DNA of 64,000 nucleotides from Lentisphaerae bacterium WC36 (lineage in GTDB: Bacteria > Verrucomicrobiota > Lentisphaeria > Victivallales > SZUA-371), in NCBI GenBank assembly GCA_020683205.1, contig CP085689.1:1984001-2048000 (forward strand). The letters are read 5' to 3'. Position 1 is the first letter of the stretch. Each line of letters begins with the position of its first letter. This document shows positions 1-8,299 of this stretch, piece after piece. Under the pieces are notes generated by a model. The model saw only the letters and a list, made by a program, of their open reading frames with translations. It ran no database searches and was not told the DNA's origin. The translations under genes were made by a program, and so were the position numbers.

Positions 1-476
1 AATAATGGATCATAAATACAGTCAAAAGGACTATGGCATTTTGCCATTTGTTTTCTTAATTCAAATATTTCACTCAAACTTTCCTCAAAAATATTAAATT
101 CATTTTCATGACGTGCCCGTTCCCATTTATGCTGACCAATTGCTGTAGCTTGCGAAAACCTCCCAATTAAATCGGCAGGAATTTTAGTCTTCTGTTCATA
201 ATCACGTTGCATGACTTTAATTAAACAAAACTCATAACTTTCTGGATCTAAATCTTTTTGAAAATTACTTAGTTTATCCAATAAATTCCCCAATTGGTTA
301 CTGGTAGCTTCCTGATGTGAAATGGTACTAAGCGTACCAATTTGCTCAGCTCTTTCTGCAGCTCCTTCCTGAGGCATATTAGTTTGCTGATCCCATTCTA
401 ACAGAAAAATTGCACTATTAATATCGCTTATTTTATTGGCTATTTGCTGTAATTTATCATAATCTTTTTGAAACAT
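1..476 (-). CDS. M32 family metallocarboxypeptidase (carboxypeptidase Taq type), N-terminal part, cut by window edge
   Basis: Reading the minus strand from an ATG at 476 gives about 158 residues with no stop before the window edge, so only the N-terminal third of a protein of normally about 500 residues is present. The segment LLEWDQQTNMPQEGAAERA followed by EQIGTLSTISHQ is the characteristic N-terminal signature of the M32 carboxypeptidases. The zinc-binding HEXXH motif would lie beyond the window. The family removes C-terminal amino acids from peptides in the cytoplasm, with broad specificity. The start is supported by an AGGAGAG ribosome binding site about five bases upstream. It begins 19 bases after the rsmE stop, so it is probably the last or next-to-last gene of the carbonic anhydrase operon. 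Confidence 0.88.
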   Translation of the reverse strand, partial: MFQKDYDKLQQIANKISDINSAIFLLEWDQQTNMPQEGAAERAEQIGTLSTISHQEATSNQLGNLLDKLSNFQKDLDPESYEFCLIKVMQRDYEQKTKIPADLIGRFSQATAIGQHKWERARHENEFNIFEESLSEIFELRKQMAKCHSPFDCIYDPL

Positions 477-495
477 TTTTCTCTCCTTTTGACAA

Positions 496-1245
496 TTATA
501 AAAAATTTCCTAGTGCAGTCATTACCGCATACTCTGTTCGTAAAATTCTCGTACTCAAACTACATATATCACAACCAGCTTCAACTATTTTATCAACTTC
601 ATAATCTGTAAATCCGCCTTCTGGTCCAAAAATTAAAATATTTTCATCAAATTTTAAATCATTACTCTCATAGCAAAAATCCGTTAATTTTGAATAATTT
701 CCTGGGTGCATAATTATCGCACGAATGCTTTTATCATTAAATTTTTGATTGACCATCAAACTTAATTCATCTTCAACAAATGGTTTAAAACGCCTTTTAA
801 ATTCAATTTTCGGAAATACAGTGTCAACCCCTTGCTCCAAACCTAAAATGATTTGTTCAGTTAATTTTTCTGCCTCTAGAAGTGGACTTTGCCAATAACT
901 TTTTTCCACCTTCCAGCTTTCAATAAAAATAAATTTTTTAACGCCAAAACTAACGGCACTTTGTAGTACTTTCTTTAAAGTCTTAGGTCGTTGTAACGCA
1001 ATAATTAATGTCACATTGCTCGGCTCTGGAGGGTCATTTTTAGGGATAAAACTAAACTCAATTTTATCATTGGTCACATTCAAAACACGCGCTTCACCGA
1101 TTTTACCATTAATGACGCCAGCCTTTAAAACATCTCCTACTTGTGCTCGATGCACGTTAAAAATATGCTCGGCACGTCGACCTTGCAAACAAACATAATT
1201 TGACTCTAAGGTCATTTCTTCTGGATAAAATAAAATTAAATTCAT
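496..1245 (-). CDS. rsmE: 16S rRNA (uracil(1498)-N(3))-methyltransferase RsmE
   Basis: The product has 249 residues, normal for RsmE. The N-terminal PUA-like part carries the family pattern GRRAEHIFNVHRAQVGD at about residues 22-38. The C-terminal SPOUT methyltransferase domain shows LIFGPEGGFTDYE around residue 205 and the knot segment RILRTEYAVMTALG near the end, which together bind S-adenosylmethionine. RsmE methylates N3 of U1498 in the 16S rRNA of assembled 30S subunits. It sits between a hotdog thioesterase and an M32 peptidase on the same strand, with short gaps. The ribosome binding site (AAAGAG) touches the ATG, which is unusually close, but an ATG further in would lose conserved N-terminal sequence. 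Confidence 0.93.
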   Translation of the reverse strand: MNLILFYPEEMTLESNYVCLQGRRAEHIFNVHRAQVGDVLKAGVINGKIGEARVLNVTNDKIEFSFIPKNDPPEPSNVTLIIALQRPKTLKKVLQSAVSFGVKKFIFIESWKVEKSYWQSPLLEAEKLTEQIILGLEQGVDTVFPKIEFKRRFKPFVEDELSLMVNQKFNDKSIRAIIMHPGNYSKLTDFCYESNDLKFDENILIFGPEGGFTDYEVDKIVEAGCDICSLSTRILRTEYAVMTALGNFL

Positions 1246-1334
1246 CTCTTTGCTTTGTGGTTTATAATGATTATTATTGAAAAAATAGCTTATTACATTA
1301 AAAATTAGTAAAAAATATTATCTTTTTATAATAA

Positions 1335-1766
1335 CTAATTCAACTGAAAATTTTCTTCAAAATTTTTTGGACAACGCATGATGCGACGACGTTTATAATC
1401 AAAAAATGCCATAGTACTAACTGCCTCTGCAACAACATTATTTGTCGCAACATTAACAACTTTATAGACGATATCAAACTTTGTCTTGCCAACATCAATA
1501 ATTGTTACAAATATTTCAAATTTATCTGCGTATAAACCTTCTGCCTTGTAGTCAACCTGAATATTTAACATAATCAAACCAGCACCACAACAGTCTAATT
1601 CTGTAGAATGATTATATTTATTTAAAAATCTTAAGCGTGCTTCATGAAGCAAACCTAAAAGTGCGTCATTACCAAGGTGCCCCCCATAATTTATATCAGT
1701 AATACGCACATTTAAATAAGTTGAAAACATAAAATTTTCAACTAATGGAATATTAATTTTTGCCAT
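1335..1766 (-). CDS. acyl-CoA thioesterase, hotdog fold (YbgC/4HBT-like)
   Basis: The 143-residue product has the layout of a single hotdog domain. The segment RITDINYGGHLGNDALLGLLHEARLRF near the N-terminus has the D/N-x-x-G-H-x-x-N pattern and the following hotdog helix of the 4HBT/YbgC class; an Asp or Asn in that loop is usually catalytic. These enzymes hydrolyse acyl-CoA thioesters, but the substrate cannot be told from sequence. A longer reading exists from 1784. The ATG at 1766 is preferred because GAGG lies four bases upstream and the protein then begins MAKINIP. The start lies inside the 3' end of the carbonic anhydrase gene, an overlap of about 14 bases that suggests translational coupling. 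Confidence 0.82.
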   Translation of the reverse strand: MAKINIPLVENFMFSTYLNVRITDINYGGHLGNDALLGLLHEARLRFLNKYNHSTELDCCGAGLIMLNIQVDYKAEGLYADKFEIFVTIIDVGKTKFDIVYKVVNVATNNVVAEAVSTMAFFDYKRRRIMRCPKNFEENFQLN

Positions 1767-2484
1767 AATCCTCAAACTCTGCAATTTTGTTCAAAACAGC
1801 ATCAATATCAGAAATTTCTTCTAATTGTTTATTATTAGTAATTTCAACTTGAAAATCTTTTAATAAACCTGTTTCTAAATCGTAAATAAAGGCATGAACT
1901 GCAACATGTTGACCTCGTGCCCAAGCATTCTGTATAACACTGGTTTTACAACAATTTTTCAACTGTTCAAACACATTTAATTCACATAATTTAGCGAAAC
2001 GCTCTTCTTTAGAATCAATGCTACGTAATACTTCTTTGTATTTATCCTTAACTTCCGTGATGTAATGCAACCAGTTTGTTACCAAACTATTATCACGTGT
2101 GTCAACCTCTTCACATTCACAATCATATTTTTGACAGCATTCGCTTCTTTCATACATATCTAAGGCAACTTTCACGCCACCACAACCGTAATGTCCACAA
2201 ATAATCACGTGCTCAATTTTTAACGAATCAATTGCGTATTCCATAACTGATAGGCAATTTAAATCTTTTTCAGTTACAACATTTGCAATATTTCGATGTA
2301 CAAAAATTACTCCTGGTTCTAAATCTAATAAATTTGAAACTGCAACTCTGCTATCTGCACAACCAATCCATAAATATTTCGGTTGTTGTCCTTTTGCCAA
2401 CTCTGTAAAAAACTCTGAATTTTCAGCGGTTTTTGCTTTAGCCCACTTTCGATTCTTTTCTAATAACTTATATAACCTTTGCAA
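1753..2484 (-). CDS. beta-class carbonic anhydrase
   Basis: The 243-residue protein has the beta-carbonic anhydrase zinc site: Cys42 and Asp44-Arg46 in the CADSR motif, His98 and Cys101 in HYGCGG. The first segment RLYKLLEKNRKWAKAK and the central VFVHRNIANVV-like strand are also typical. It interconverts CO2 and bicarbonate in the cytoplasm. In an anaerobe with fermentative CO2 exchange, this would feed carboxylation reactions and pH balance. A Cys-rich insert at about residues 115-125 (CCQKYDCECEE) lies just after the zinc loop and is not part of the usual motif set. It is the first gene of the operon, followed by the thioesterase, rsmE and the M32 peptidase. Confidence 0.94.
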   Translation of the reverse strand: MQRLYKLLEKNRKWAKAKTAENSEFFTELAKGQQPKYLWIGCADSRVAVSNLLDLEPGVIFVHRNIANVVTEKDLNCLSVMEYAIDSLKIEHVIICGHYGCGGVKVALDMYERSECCQKYDCECEEVDTRDNSLVTNWLHYITEVKDKYKEVLRSIDSKEERFAKLCELNVFEQLKNCCKTSVIQNAWARGQHVAVHAFIYDLETGLLKDFQVEITNNKQLEEISDIDAVLNKIAEFEDYGKN

Positions 2485-2699
2485 AATATAATCCTTGTTT
2501 AAAATTAATCTGCTGAATTTCTCAACATTTTAGTTATTTTTAATAATTTTATTTGTTACTACACTATGAGCTCAACAAATACTTACAAAAAATTCAATAA
2601 ACACTACAATTTTTTGCTAAAAAATAAAATTCCCTTGCTGAACTATTAATTTCGTTATAGTTTTTTACTCATAAATATATACCATGTTTATACAGTTTA

Positions 2700-2740
2700 C
2701 AAAAAAATACAGGGTATTACTATGAAATAATACCCTGTAT
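2700..2740 (-). terminator. intrinsic terminator after the six-hairpin glycosidase-like gene
   Basis: A 13-base stem (ATACAGGGTATTA at 2707-2719 with TAATACCCTGTAT at 2728-2740) closes an eight-base loop. On the minus strand it is followed by seven U residues. It lies 26 bases beyond the stop of the short ORF at 2766, so that ORF is inside the transcript. Confidence 0.85.
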
Positions 2741-2765
2741 TAAATATTTTGATAAAAGCAAAATT

Positions 2766-2882
2766 TTATTTATTTATTTTTAAATATAAATCTTTTCGTT
2801 CAGCCGGAGTTAAAATTTTAGGTGCTTTAAGATCCCAATCAGCTCGTTTTGTGTTTGTTTTCCAGATTTTGTAACGACGCAT
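2766..2882 (-). CDS. short ORF (38 aa) in frame with and directly after the stop of the glycosidase-like gene
   Basis: After the TAA of the upstream gene at 2886-2888 there is one codon (TAT), then an ATG at 2882 in the same frame, then 37 sense codons. The peptide reads MRRYKIWKTNTKRADWDLK and then APKILTPAERKDLYLKINK, which looks like ordinary soluble protein sequence. The intrinsic terminator lies downstream of it. Three explanations are possible: a separate small gene translated by termination-reinitiation, the natural C-terminus of the glycosidase-like protein cut off by a recent nonsense mutation, or chance. There is no independent ribosome binding site, which favours one of the first two through coupling or readthrough. 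No function is recognised. Confidence 0.4.
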   Translation of the reverse strand: MRRYKIWKTNTKRADWDLKAPKILTPAERKDLYLKINK

Positions 2883-2885
2883 ATA

Positions 2886-5372
2886 TTATTTAGTGAAGGC
2901 ATCAGTTACAGTTGCAAAACTCAAGCGACGTGGTGGTAAATGAATCTCAGAATCAGTTAAAAATGCTTTTGAGCGATTAGCCTCTGTATATCTTTTTGCA
3001 TCTTTTTCAAAACCAAATTCAGCACGATAATCTTTTAATAGTTTTTGCGTTGTATTTGCAAATTTTTCGCCATCTTCAACCCATTTCAAAGTTAATTTAG
3101 TTGCATCAGAGCTTAAGAAAATAACATTATTCTTTTTCTCAGCTTTTTTTGCATCTGTATAAAACTTATTTAATTTCACGAAATATGGGACTCTAATAGC
3201 GATAAAATTTGTTTTATTTTTGAACGGACCTGCAAAAGAGATTTCAGCCCCATCACCTGTAAATTTCATTTCACTGTTAATTAAACCAAATTCACTAACA
3301 GCATTATTAATTTTAATAATATTACCTTTTTGAGCCCACTCAGGAGAAACAACGTTATACAAATAGACACCACGCTCTTTTTCGTTTAAACCAGCTTTAC
3401 CTCCATGCTCTAAAACTAACATATTACGCACAAATAATGCGATTTTTGCAGCAGCCCAAGCATGAGGAGGAGGACAATTCGCTTTTGCAGTCCGATTACT
3501 CCATGGAATTGTTAAATTTTCAAAACCTTCATTCATTGCACCACTATGTAATAACACATTATAAAAATCAGTTAATGCCTGTTCTGTTTCACCGATAATT
3601 GCAAAATTATTAGCTTGATTCAATGTTATATATTGATGAAGATGCTGACCATTGCGATATGTCATAATCCCTTCACGATATTTGCGCCATTTAATGAAAT
3701 TAAGCGTGTGCTTAACCCGTAAATCATTTGAGGATAAAACTTCACTTGGATAAACTAACAAGTTATTTTCCCAGTCTTGAGCAGTACGATATTCAGCAAA
3801 CCCTCTTCTAGCCGCAGGTCCAGTAATATATTTATAAAGTCCAGTAGCGACATAACCTTTATCTTTAACCGTCCAGTCAATTGCTTTTTGAATTGCATCT
3901 TCATAAGAAATTGCAGCTTTCTCCCAACGCGTTGCATCATCAGTTTTGTTTGCTAAACGAGCCACTCTAACTGCGTTTCTCAAACCTAACAATGCCCATA
4001 AATTATGACTAGTATAACACCCCTTAATCATTTCATTATCATATGGCCACGATGGAGGCATTAAGCCATTTTTATTATTTAAATGTTGGTTTACGACCCA
4101 ATCAGTACCTTTTTTTAAGGTCGGGTAAACTTGTTTTAAATATTTTTCATCACGAGTTAATACATAGTGGTGAGCCATTGAAAACAATGCTTGACCATGC
4201 GAAGCCAATTTTTTATTACCATGACTTAAAGCAACATCAAAAAACATTCCATCTTTAAGTTGCTGTTTTAATAACCACGGTGTATTAACATCAACAAATT
4301 CGGTTAAACCATAGTTATCATAGGCATAACGCATATCAACGTAATCATTTAAAAATAATGAATCATAAGGTAGCCCACTACCCTGGCGTTTGCTACCTTT
4401 ATCACGAGTAGCTAAAATTAAGTGAGTCAAAGATCCACGCCAAGCATTATTAACACGTTGTTCAGGAAAATCGAACGTTGTTTTATCTTTTAATAAATTT
4501 TGCCAATAATCAACTGTTTTTGCACGGTAAATATTATAATCGCTATTTGCGACAGTTTTAGCGACACTCATATCTTTAATAGGCTGCTTTGGCATTCTAA
4601 AGGTTGCACTAAAAGTTTCATTTGGAGCTAATTTTTTACGATAAATACTAAAAGCACTAGCAGCTCTTTGTGTTAAGTAATAATCTTTAGCTTGATATGT
4701 ACCACTATATTTCACACCAGGAACACTTTCTACTGTGACATTTTCTGGCGAAAATGAATAAAAATAGCTGGCTTCGTTGCGATTATTTTTATAGCTGTTT
4801 TCAATAATTAATTTATTATCATTAATAGAAAATTTTGTTTCAGGAACACATTTTAGACTGGATTTACCTTTTCTAAAATGACCAACTGTTCCACGAAAAG
4901 CAGCAGCAATTTGAGCTTCTTTGGTTTCTTTTTTAGATAAATTTTTCATTGATAATTTAGCAAAAGCAACCGCATTTTTTGCATTAAGCGGTTTTACAAC
5001 AGCAGCAAATGACTCTAAGTTATATTCAATATCATCTTCGATCCATGTATAAGTTGTAATAGGAATATATCCGTCAACGAATGTTTTTTGATTAGCCAAA
5101 ACAGGCGTTAAATCTTTTCCATAAAAAAAGCATAATTCACCATTACGGCTATAAATTGCTCCATCATAAGTTACTTGAATCGGAACTTGAACAAATGGCA
5201 CTCCAATAACCGTTGTTGAGTTAGGAGAATATGTCCACTCTTTCGTTCTATCTAATTTTTTTACATCAAACATATCATTATAATTTAATGCAAATGACAT
5301 ATTAGTTGTAAATAAACTAGATAGCGTACTCAATGCTAAAATAGCTCTTTTCTTACTTAAAATATTCTTCAT
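2886..5372 (-). CDS. secreted six-hairpin glycosidase-like protein
   Basis: The 828-residue product begins with a signal peptide (MKNILSKKRAILALSTLSS, hydrophobic to about residue 28), so it is exported. A beta-rich N-terminal part (about 30-280) is followed by an (alpha/alpha)6-barrel-like region with helical-toroid patterns such as LPYDSLFLNDYVDMRYAYDNYG (about 330) and repeated aromatic and His-rich segments (SHGQALFSMAHHYVLT; MPPSWPYDNE; HAWAAAKIALFVRN). This architecture is that of six-hairpin glycosidases, a fold shared by several glycoside hydrolase families. The exact family and substrate cannot be assigned by eye. The start has AAAGGAA eight bases upstream. It stands alone with its own terminator at 2700-2740 and may be followed in frame by a 38-residue extension. 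Confidence 0.7.
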   Translation of the reverse strand: MKNILSKKRAILALSTLSSLFTTNMSFALNYNDMFDVKKLDRTKEWTYSPNSTTVIGVPFVQVPIQVTYDGAIYSRNGELCFFYGKDLTPVLANQKTFVDGYIPITTYTWIEDDIEYNLESFAAVVKPLNAKNAVAFAKLSMKNLSKKETKEAQIAAAFRGTVGHFRKGKSSLKCVPETKFSINDNKLIIENSYKNNRNEASYFYSFSPENVTVESVPGVKYSGTYQAKDYYLTQRAASAFSIYRKKLAPNETFSATFRMPKQPIKDMSVAKTVANSDYNIYRAKTVDYWQNLLKDKTTFDFPEQRVNNAWRGSLTHLILATRDKGSKRQGSGLPYDSLFLNDYVDMRYAYDNYGLTEFVDVNTPWLLKQQLKDGMFFDVALSHGNKKLASHGQALFSMAHHYVLTRDEKYLKQVYPTLKKGTDWVVNQHLNNKNGLMPPSWPYDNEMIKGCYTSHNLWALLGLRNAVRVARLANKTDDATRWEKAAISYEDAIQKAIDWTVKDKGYVATGLYKYITGPAARRGFAEYRTAQDWENNLLVYPSEVLSSNDLRVKHTLNFIKWRKYREGIMTYRNGQHLHQYITLNQANNFAIIGETEQALTDFYNVLLHSGAMNEGFENLTIPWSNRTAKANCPPPHAWAAAKIALFVRNMLVLEHGGKAGLNEKERGVYLYNVVSPEWAQKGNIIKINNAVSEFGLINSEMKFTGDGAEISFAGPFKNKTNFIAIRVPYFVKLNKFYTDAKKAEKKNNVIFLSSDATKLTLKWVEDGEKFANTTQKLLKDYRAEFGFEKDAKRYTEANRSKAFLTDSEIHLPPRRLSFATVTDAFTK

Positions 5373-5498
5373 AAATTCATTTCCTTTATTGATTTCTTTT
5401 TTGGTATATAAAAAATAACATTATATATTAATTTTTTCAAGTACCCATAAACTAAAAGTTACATTTTTCCACAAATTGTATTTTTTTGGAGGTATGGG

Positions 5499-5666
5499 TT
5501 ATACTTTTTCAATACGCATGAAATCATCTAAGTCATAAACATAAGTATATTTTCGCTGAGATTGGGATAAACGTTTACTAACTTGTTTAAGCAACATATT
5601 CGAGATAAGTTCATTATAATAAACACACAATTCGTAGTCTAAACCTTTTTGAAGTAACTTTATGTT
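5499..5666 (-). pseudogene. possible C-terminal gene remnant in the 5373-5884 intergenic stretch
   Basis: Between the glycosidase-like gene and the nitroreductase there are about 510 bases without an intact gene. One minus-strand frame stays open for 56 codons, from after a TGA at 5667 to a TAA at 5499. It contains protein-like sequence, KGLDYELCVYYNELIS at the start and KYTYVYDLDDFMRIEKV at the end. There is no start codon with a ribosome binding site; the only ATGs are internal. It is best read as the leftover end of a deleted gene, though chance is possible. The remaining bases of the gap show nothing recognisable. Confidence 0.35.
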
Positions 5667-5884
5667 TCAATTTTAAAAGACTATGTATGCTAAAAAAAAT
5701 AATGACCTTGACTCTGATATAAATTATTTTCTATATTTATTCATATATGCTACTCAAACGCCAACAACGATTTGCGTTCAATCAAACACAAATTAGAACT
5801 AATCACTATTTTTAGTAAATCCTTTTATCCTAAATGAAAATTTTATCAAATAAAAAGTCAATGACTTTTCATAAAAAATTTCAC

Positions 5885-6457
5885 TTACTTGATAAAATTT
5901 ATAACTTGAAAGTTTCGTCTTGGTGGTTCTAAATTTGGATTATCAGCATAACCAAACGAAATTGCATGGTGAGGACTATATGCTGCAGGAATATTCAAAA
6001 TTTGCCGATAATCTTCCCCAACAATACTATCAAAAAGTAATGTAACAATTCCAACCCAACAACTAGCAATATTCATCGATTGAGCAGCTAACATCATATT
6101 TTGGGATGCTAATGCACTATCAATAATTGGAGTTAAGCCATTTTTTTTTCCTGAAACTATGACAACAGTTGGTGCATTATAAAATATATTGTATTGATCA
6201 TTTGTTGCCAATTCAACTAATTTAGGGTCACTTGAAGTGCTTGCAACTTGTTTTGCGGCGTCATTTAAATTTTTAAGTACTACGGGATTTTGTACGACAG
6301 TAAAAAACCATTCTTGTTTATTATATGCGCTTGGGGCATAAATACCTGCCCTAACAATAATTTTTACCTCTTCATCTGTTAACTGATCTTCTCTATAATG
6401 TCGTACGCTACGACGATTAACAATACTTTTTAATGTTTCATTATTAGCAATATTCAT
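5885..6457 (-). CDS. nitroreductase family FMN-dependent oxidoreductase
   Basis: The 190-residue protein has the single-domain nitroreductase layout. The N-terminal motif SIVNRRSVRHYREDQLTDEE matches the R-R-S-x-R FMN phosphate-binding region, followed by AGIYAPSAYNKQEWFF (the APSAxNxQPW-type segment), ending with an ISFGYADNP-like strand near the C-terminus. These enzymes use NAD(P)H and FMN to reduce nitro, quinone or flavin substrates; the physiological substrate is unknown. A TTG-initiated reading from 6469 is possible. The ATG at 6457 is chosen because GAGGTG lies six bases upstream and would otherwise be inside the gene. It is monocistronic by spacing. Confidence 0.88.
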   Translation of the reverse strand: MNIANNETLKSIVNRRSVRHYREDQLTDEEVKIIVRAGIYAPSAYNKQEWFFTVVQNPVVLKNLNDAAKQVASTSSDPKLVELATNDQYNIFYNAPTVVIVSGKKNGLTPIIDSALASQNMMLAAQSMNIASCWVGIVTLLFDSIVGEDYRQILNIPAAYSPHHAISFGYADNPNLEPPRRNFQVINFIK

Positions 6458-6603
6458 CTGACACCTCAATTTATTTTTATAAAAAACAACCCTTTTATTA
6501 GTATAAATTATTATAAACCAAAAGTCAATTACTTAAAAATCACTTCATAAAATAGGTGTTTCAATTTTTATGAAATTCCTCTTTATCGTCTTGTATTCAA
6601 GGC

Positions 6604-8127
6604 CTAAATCTGGCGAATAAATGCTCTTATATCATCAACATCTAATTGATCTTTTTGTGGATCAATTAGTTTTCGAAACTCTAAAAAATGACTTTCATTA
6701 ATTCGTGAAGTCAGTATAACTATTAAATCATATTGCTGTGTACTAATATTTTGTAAACCAAGCACGAAAATCTTTAAAAAATTTAATGAATCTTCCATTG
6801 ACATACTAAATCTTTTTTTGAAGTATCCATTTTCCACAACTGATTTTAAAGCAGTAAAACTACTCATTGCCTCATTAGGAGCTCCCCCATGTTCTTGCGG
6901 CCTAATCGAATAAGTTCTCAAAAATTGCACCTCCACGCATTGGACTAATCTTTTTGCCAGAGCTACTTTAATTCGTGGCTTTTGAATATATTTGGCTCTT
7001 CGCTCAACAACTCTTACAGCATTTTCCAAATTACTAAGTCGAGCATATCCTGGATTAGCCCAATTATACATTCCCTTAGGGTGACCTCTTTTTCCTCTAA
7101 ACAAAAATTGTTTATCAAGAGTTCCTTCCTCAAACAAACCTTTAAAAGCAATCCAACATTGCTCATAGTAGTTTTTTAAATTTGTATGTAATTTTTTAAC
7201 AAAAAAACTACCTACAATCTTATAGGTACAATAACTAATATTTCTATAATAAGAATGTCTTGTCCCATTCACATCTACTACTGGTGATCGCCTAAATATA
7301 TCTTTCGAACATTGTGTTTCTCCACGATATAATTCATCAATTAAATCACAATAAACTTGGTAATTTCGCGTTGCGTAAGCTTTTAAAATTTTTTCCATTT
7401 CATAAGATGTAAACATTTCTCTAATTAAAGCTTGAGTTACTTTATTATCTAAAAATTCCAAATTAACATCAGCTTCATGATAAATGTCAGCATAACGTTT
7501 TTCAATTTCTCCGCACATTTCAGTAATTAATGGATTCAATTTCCCAACACATTGAGGAGATAAAATTAAACATTGATTTTCGGCAAGCTTGCGGTGAATC
7601 AAATCAACAACTGGCATATAAAACTCAATAGAACTAGAAAAACAAAAGATTCGTAAAATTTCGTTAATATTTTTAGGGAACATTACTTTTTCATTGGGCA
7701 TTAAATAGTCAACATCGGTATATATCCCCCCAAACTTATTCACAACTAATACCCTAAAAATATTACTAACTGAAGTATAATACCTGTGTGAACTAAATAA
7801 ACCAAATGCTCGCTGTAAATTATTATCATATTCAGCAAATAACGGTTCGGCCATAGCAATATGAAATTTACAAAAATTTACCTGAGCTATATTTACTAGA
7901 ACATCAAGACCAGCACCTCCATTATGCCACGCTTTTTGATCTATTACATTTCCAACCCCTATTGATAAAAAATCACTTGCTGCACGATACGAATCAGCAG
8001 TCATCCAGACCACCAACTTAAAGTCGCTGTTACATTTGACCAAATATCGACTCCATACTTTAATAAATACTCTTAACCGATATGGAAAAGATGGTCCTGT
8101 CCAAATACAATGAATCAATGACTGCAT
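6604..8127 (-). CDS. glycosyltransferase with DXD sugar-binding region, TcdA/TcdB (large clostridial toxin) catalytic-domain-like
   Basis: The 507-residue protein begins LIHCIWTGPSFPYRLRVFI, the I-W-x-G opening of the TcdA/TcdB and Och1-like glycosyltransferases. At about residues 125-150 SVSNIFRVLVVNKFGGIYTDVDYLMP contains the nucleotide-sugar and metal site: the conserved Ser-Asn-Arg helix followed by the DXD (Asp-Val-Asp) motif in the G-G-x-Y-x-D-x-D-x-L-P setting. No signal peptide, protease domain or receptor-binding repeats follow, so only a catalytic unit plus a roughly 250-residue helical C-terminal part exists. It could modify a surface polysaccharide or act as a host-directed effector; the sequence cannot decide. 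The start at 8127 uses ATG with AGAGGAA eight bases upstream. Confidence 0.72.
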   Translation of the reverse strand: MQSLIHCIWTGPSFPYRLRVFIKVWSRYLVKCNSDFKLVVWMTADSYRAASDFLSIGVGNVIDQKAWHNGGAGLDVLVNIAQVNFCKFHIAMAEPLFAEYDNNLQRAFGLFSSHRYYTSVSNIFRVLVVNKFGGIYTDVDYLMPNEKVMFPKNINEILRIFCFSSSIEFYMPVVDLIHRKLAENQCLILSPQCVGKLNPLITEMCGEIEKRYADIYHEADVNLEFLDNKVTQALIREMFTSYEMEKILKAYATRNYQVYCDLIDELYRGETQCSKDIFRRSPVVDVNGTRHSYYRNISYCTYKIVGSFFVKKLHTNLKNYYEQCWIAFKGLFEEGTLDKQFLFRGKRGHPKGMYNWANPGYARLSNLENAVRVVERRAKYIQKPRIKVALAKRLVQCVEVQFLRTYSIRPQEHGGAPNEAMSSFTALKSVVENGYFKKRFSMSMEDSLNFLKIFVLGLQNISTQQYDLIVILTSRINESHFLEFRKLIDPQKDQLDVDDIRAFIRQI

Positions 8128-8205
8128 CAATTCGTTCCTCTTATAATAAACTATTTAAATATAAAGTTATAATAAATTGTAGTAAAAAATTAGTCAATTA
8201 TTAAG

Positions 8206-8242
8206 CAAAAAAAATACTGCTAAGCAAACTTACTTAGCAGTA
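8206..8242 (-). terminator. intrinsic terminator of the symporter gene
   Basis: A ten-base stem (TACTGCTAAG at 8215-8224 with CTTAGCAGTA at 8233-8242) has an eight-base loop and is followed on the minus strand by eight U residues. It lies 58 bases beyond the symporter stop codon. Confidence 0.85.
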
Positions 8243-8299
8243 AAATGTGTCTATATTTAATTTTAGGAGCCTTCTAAAACCCCCTTATAAGAGGTTTAA

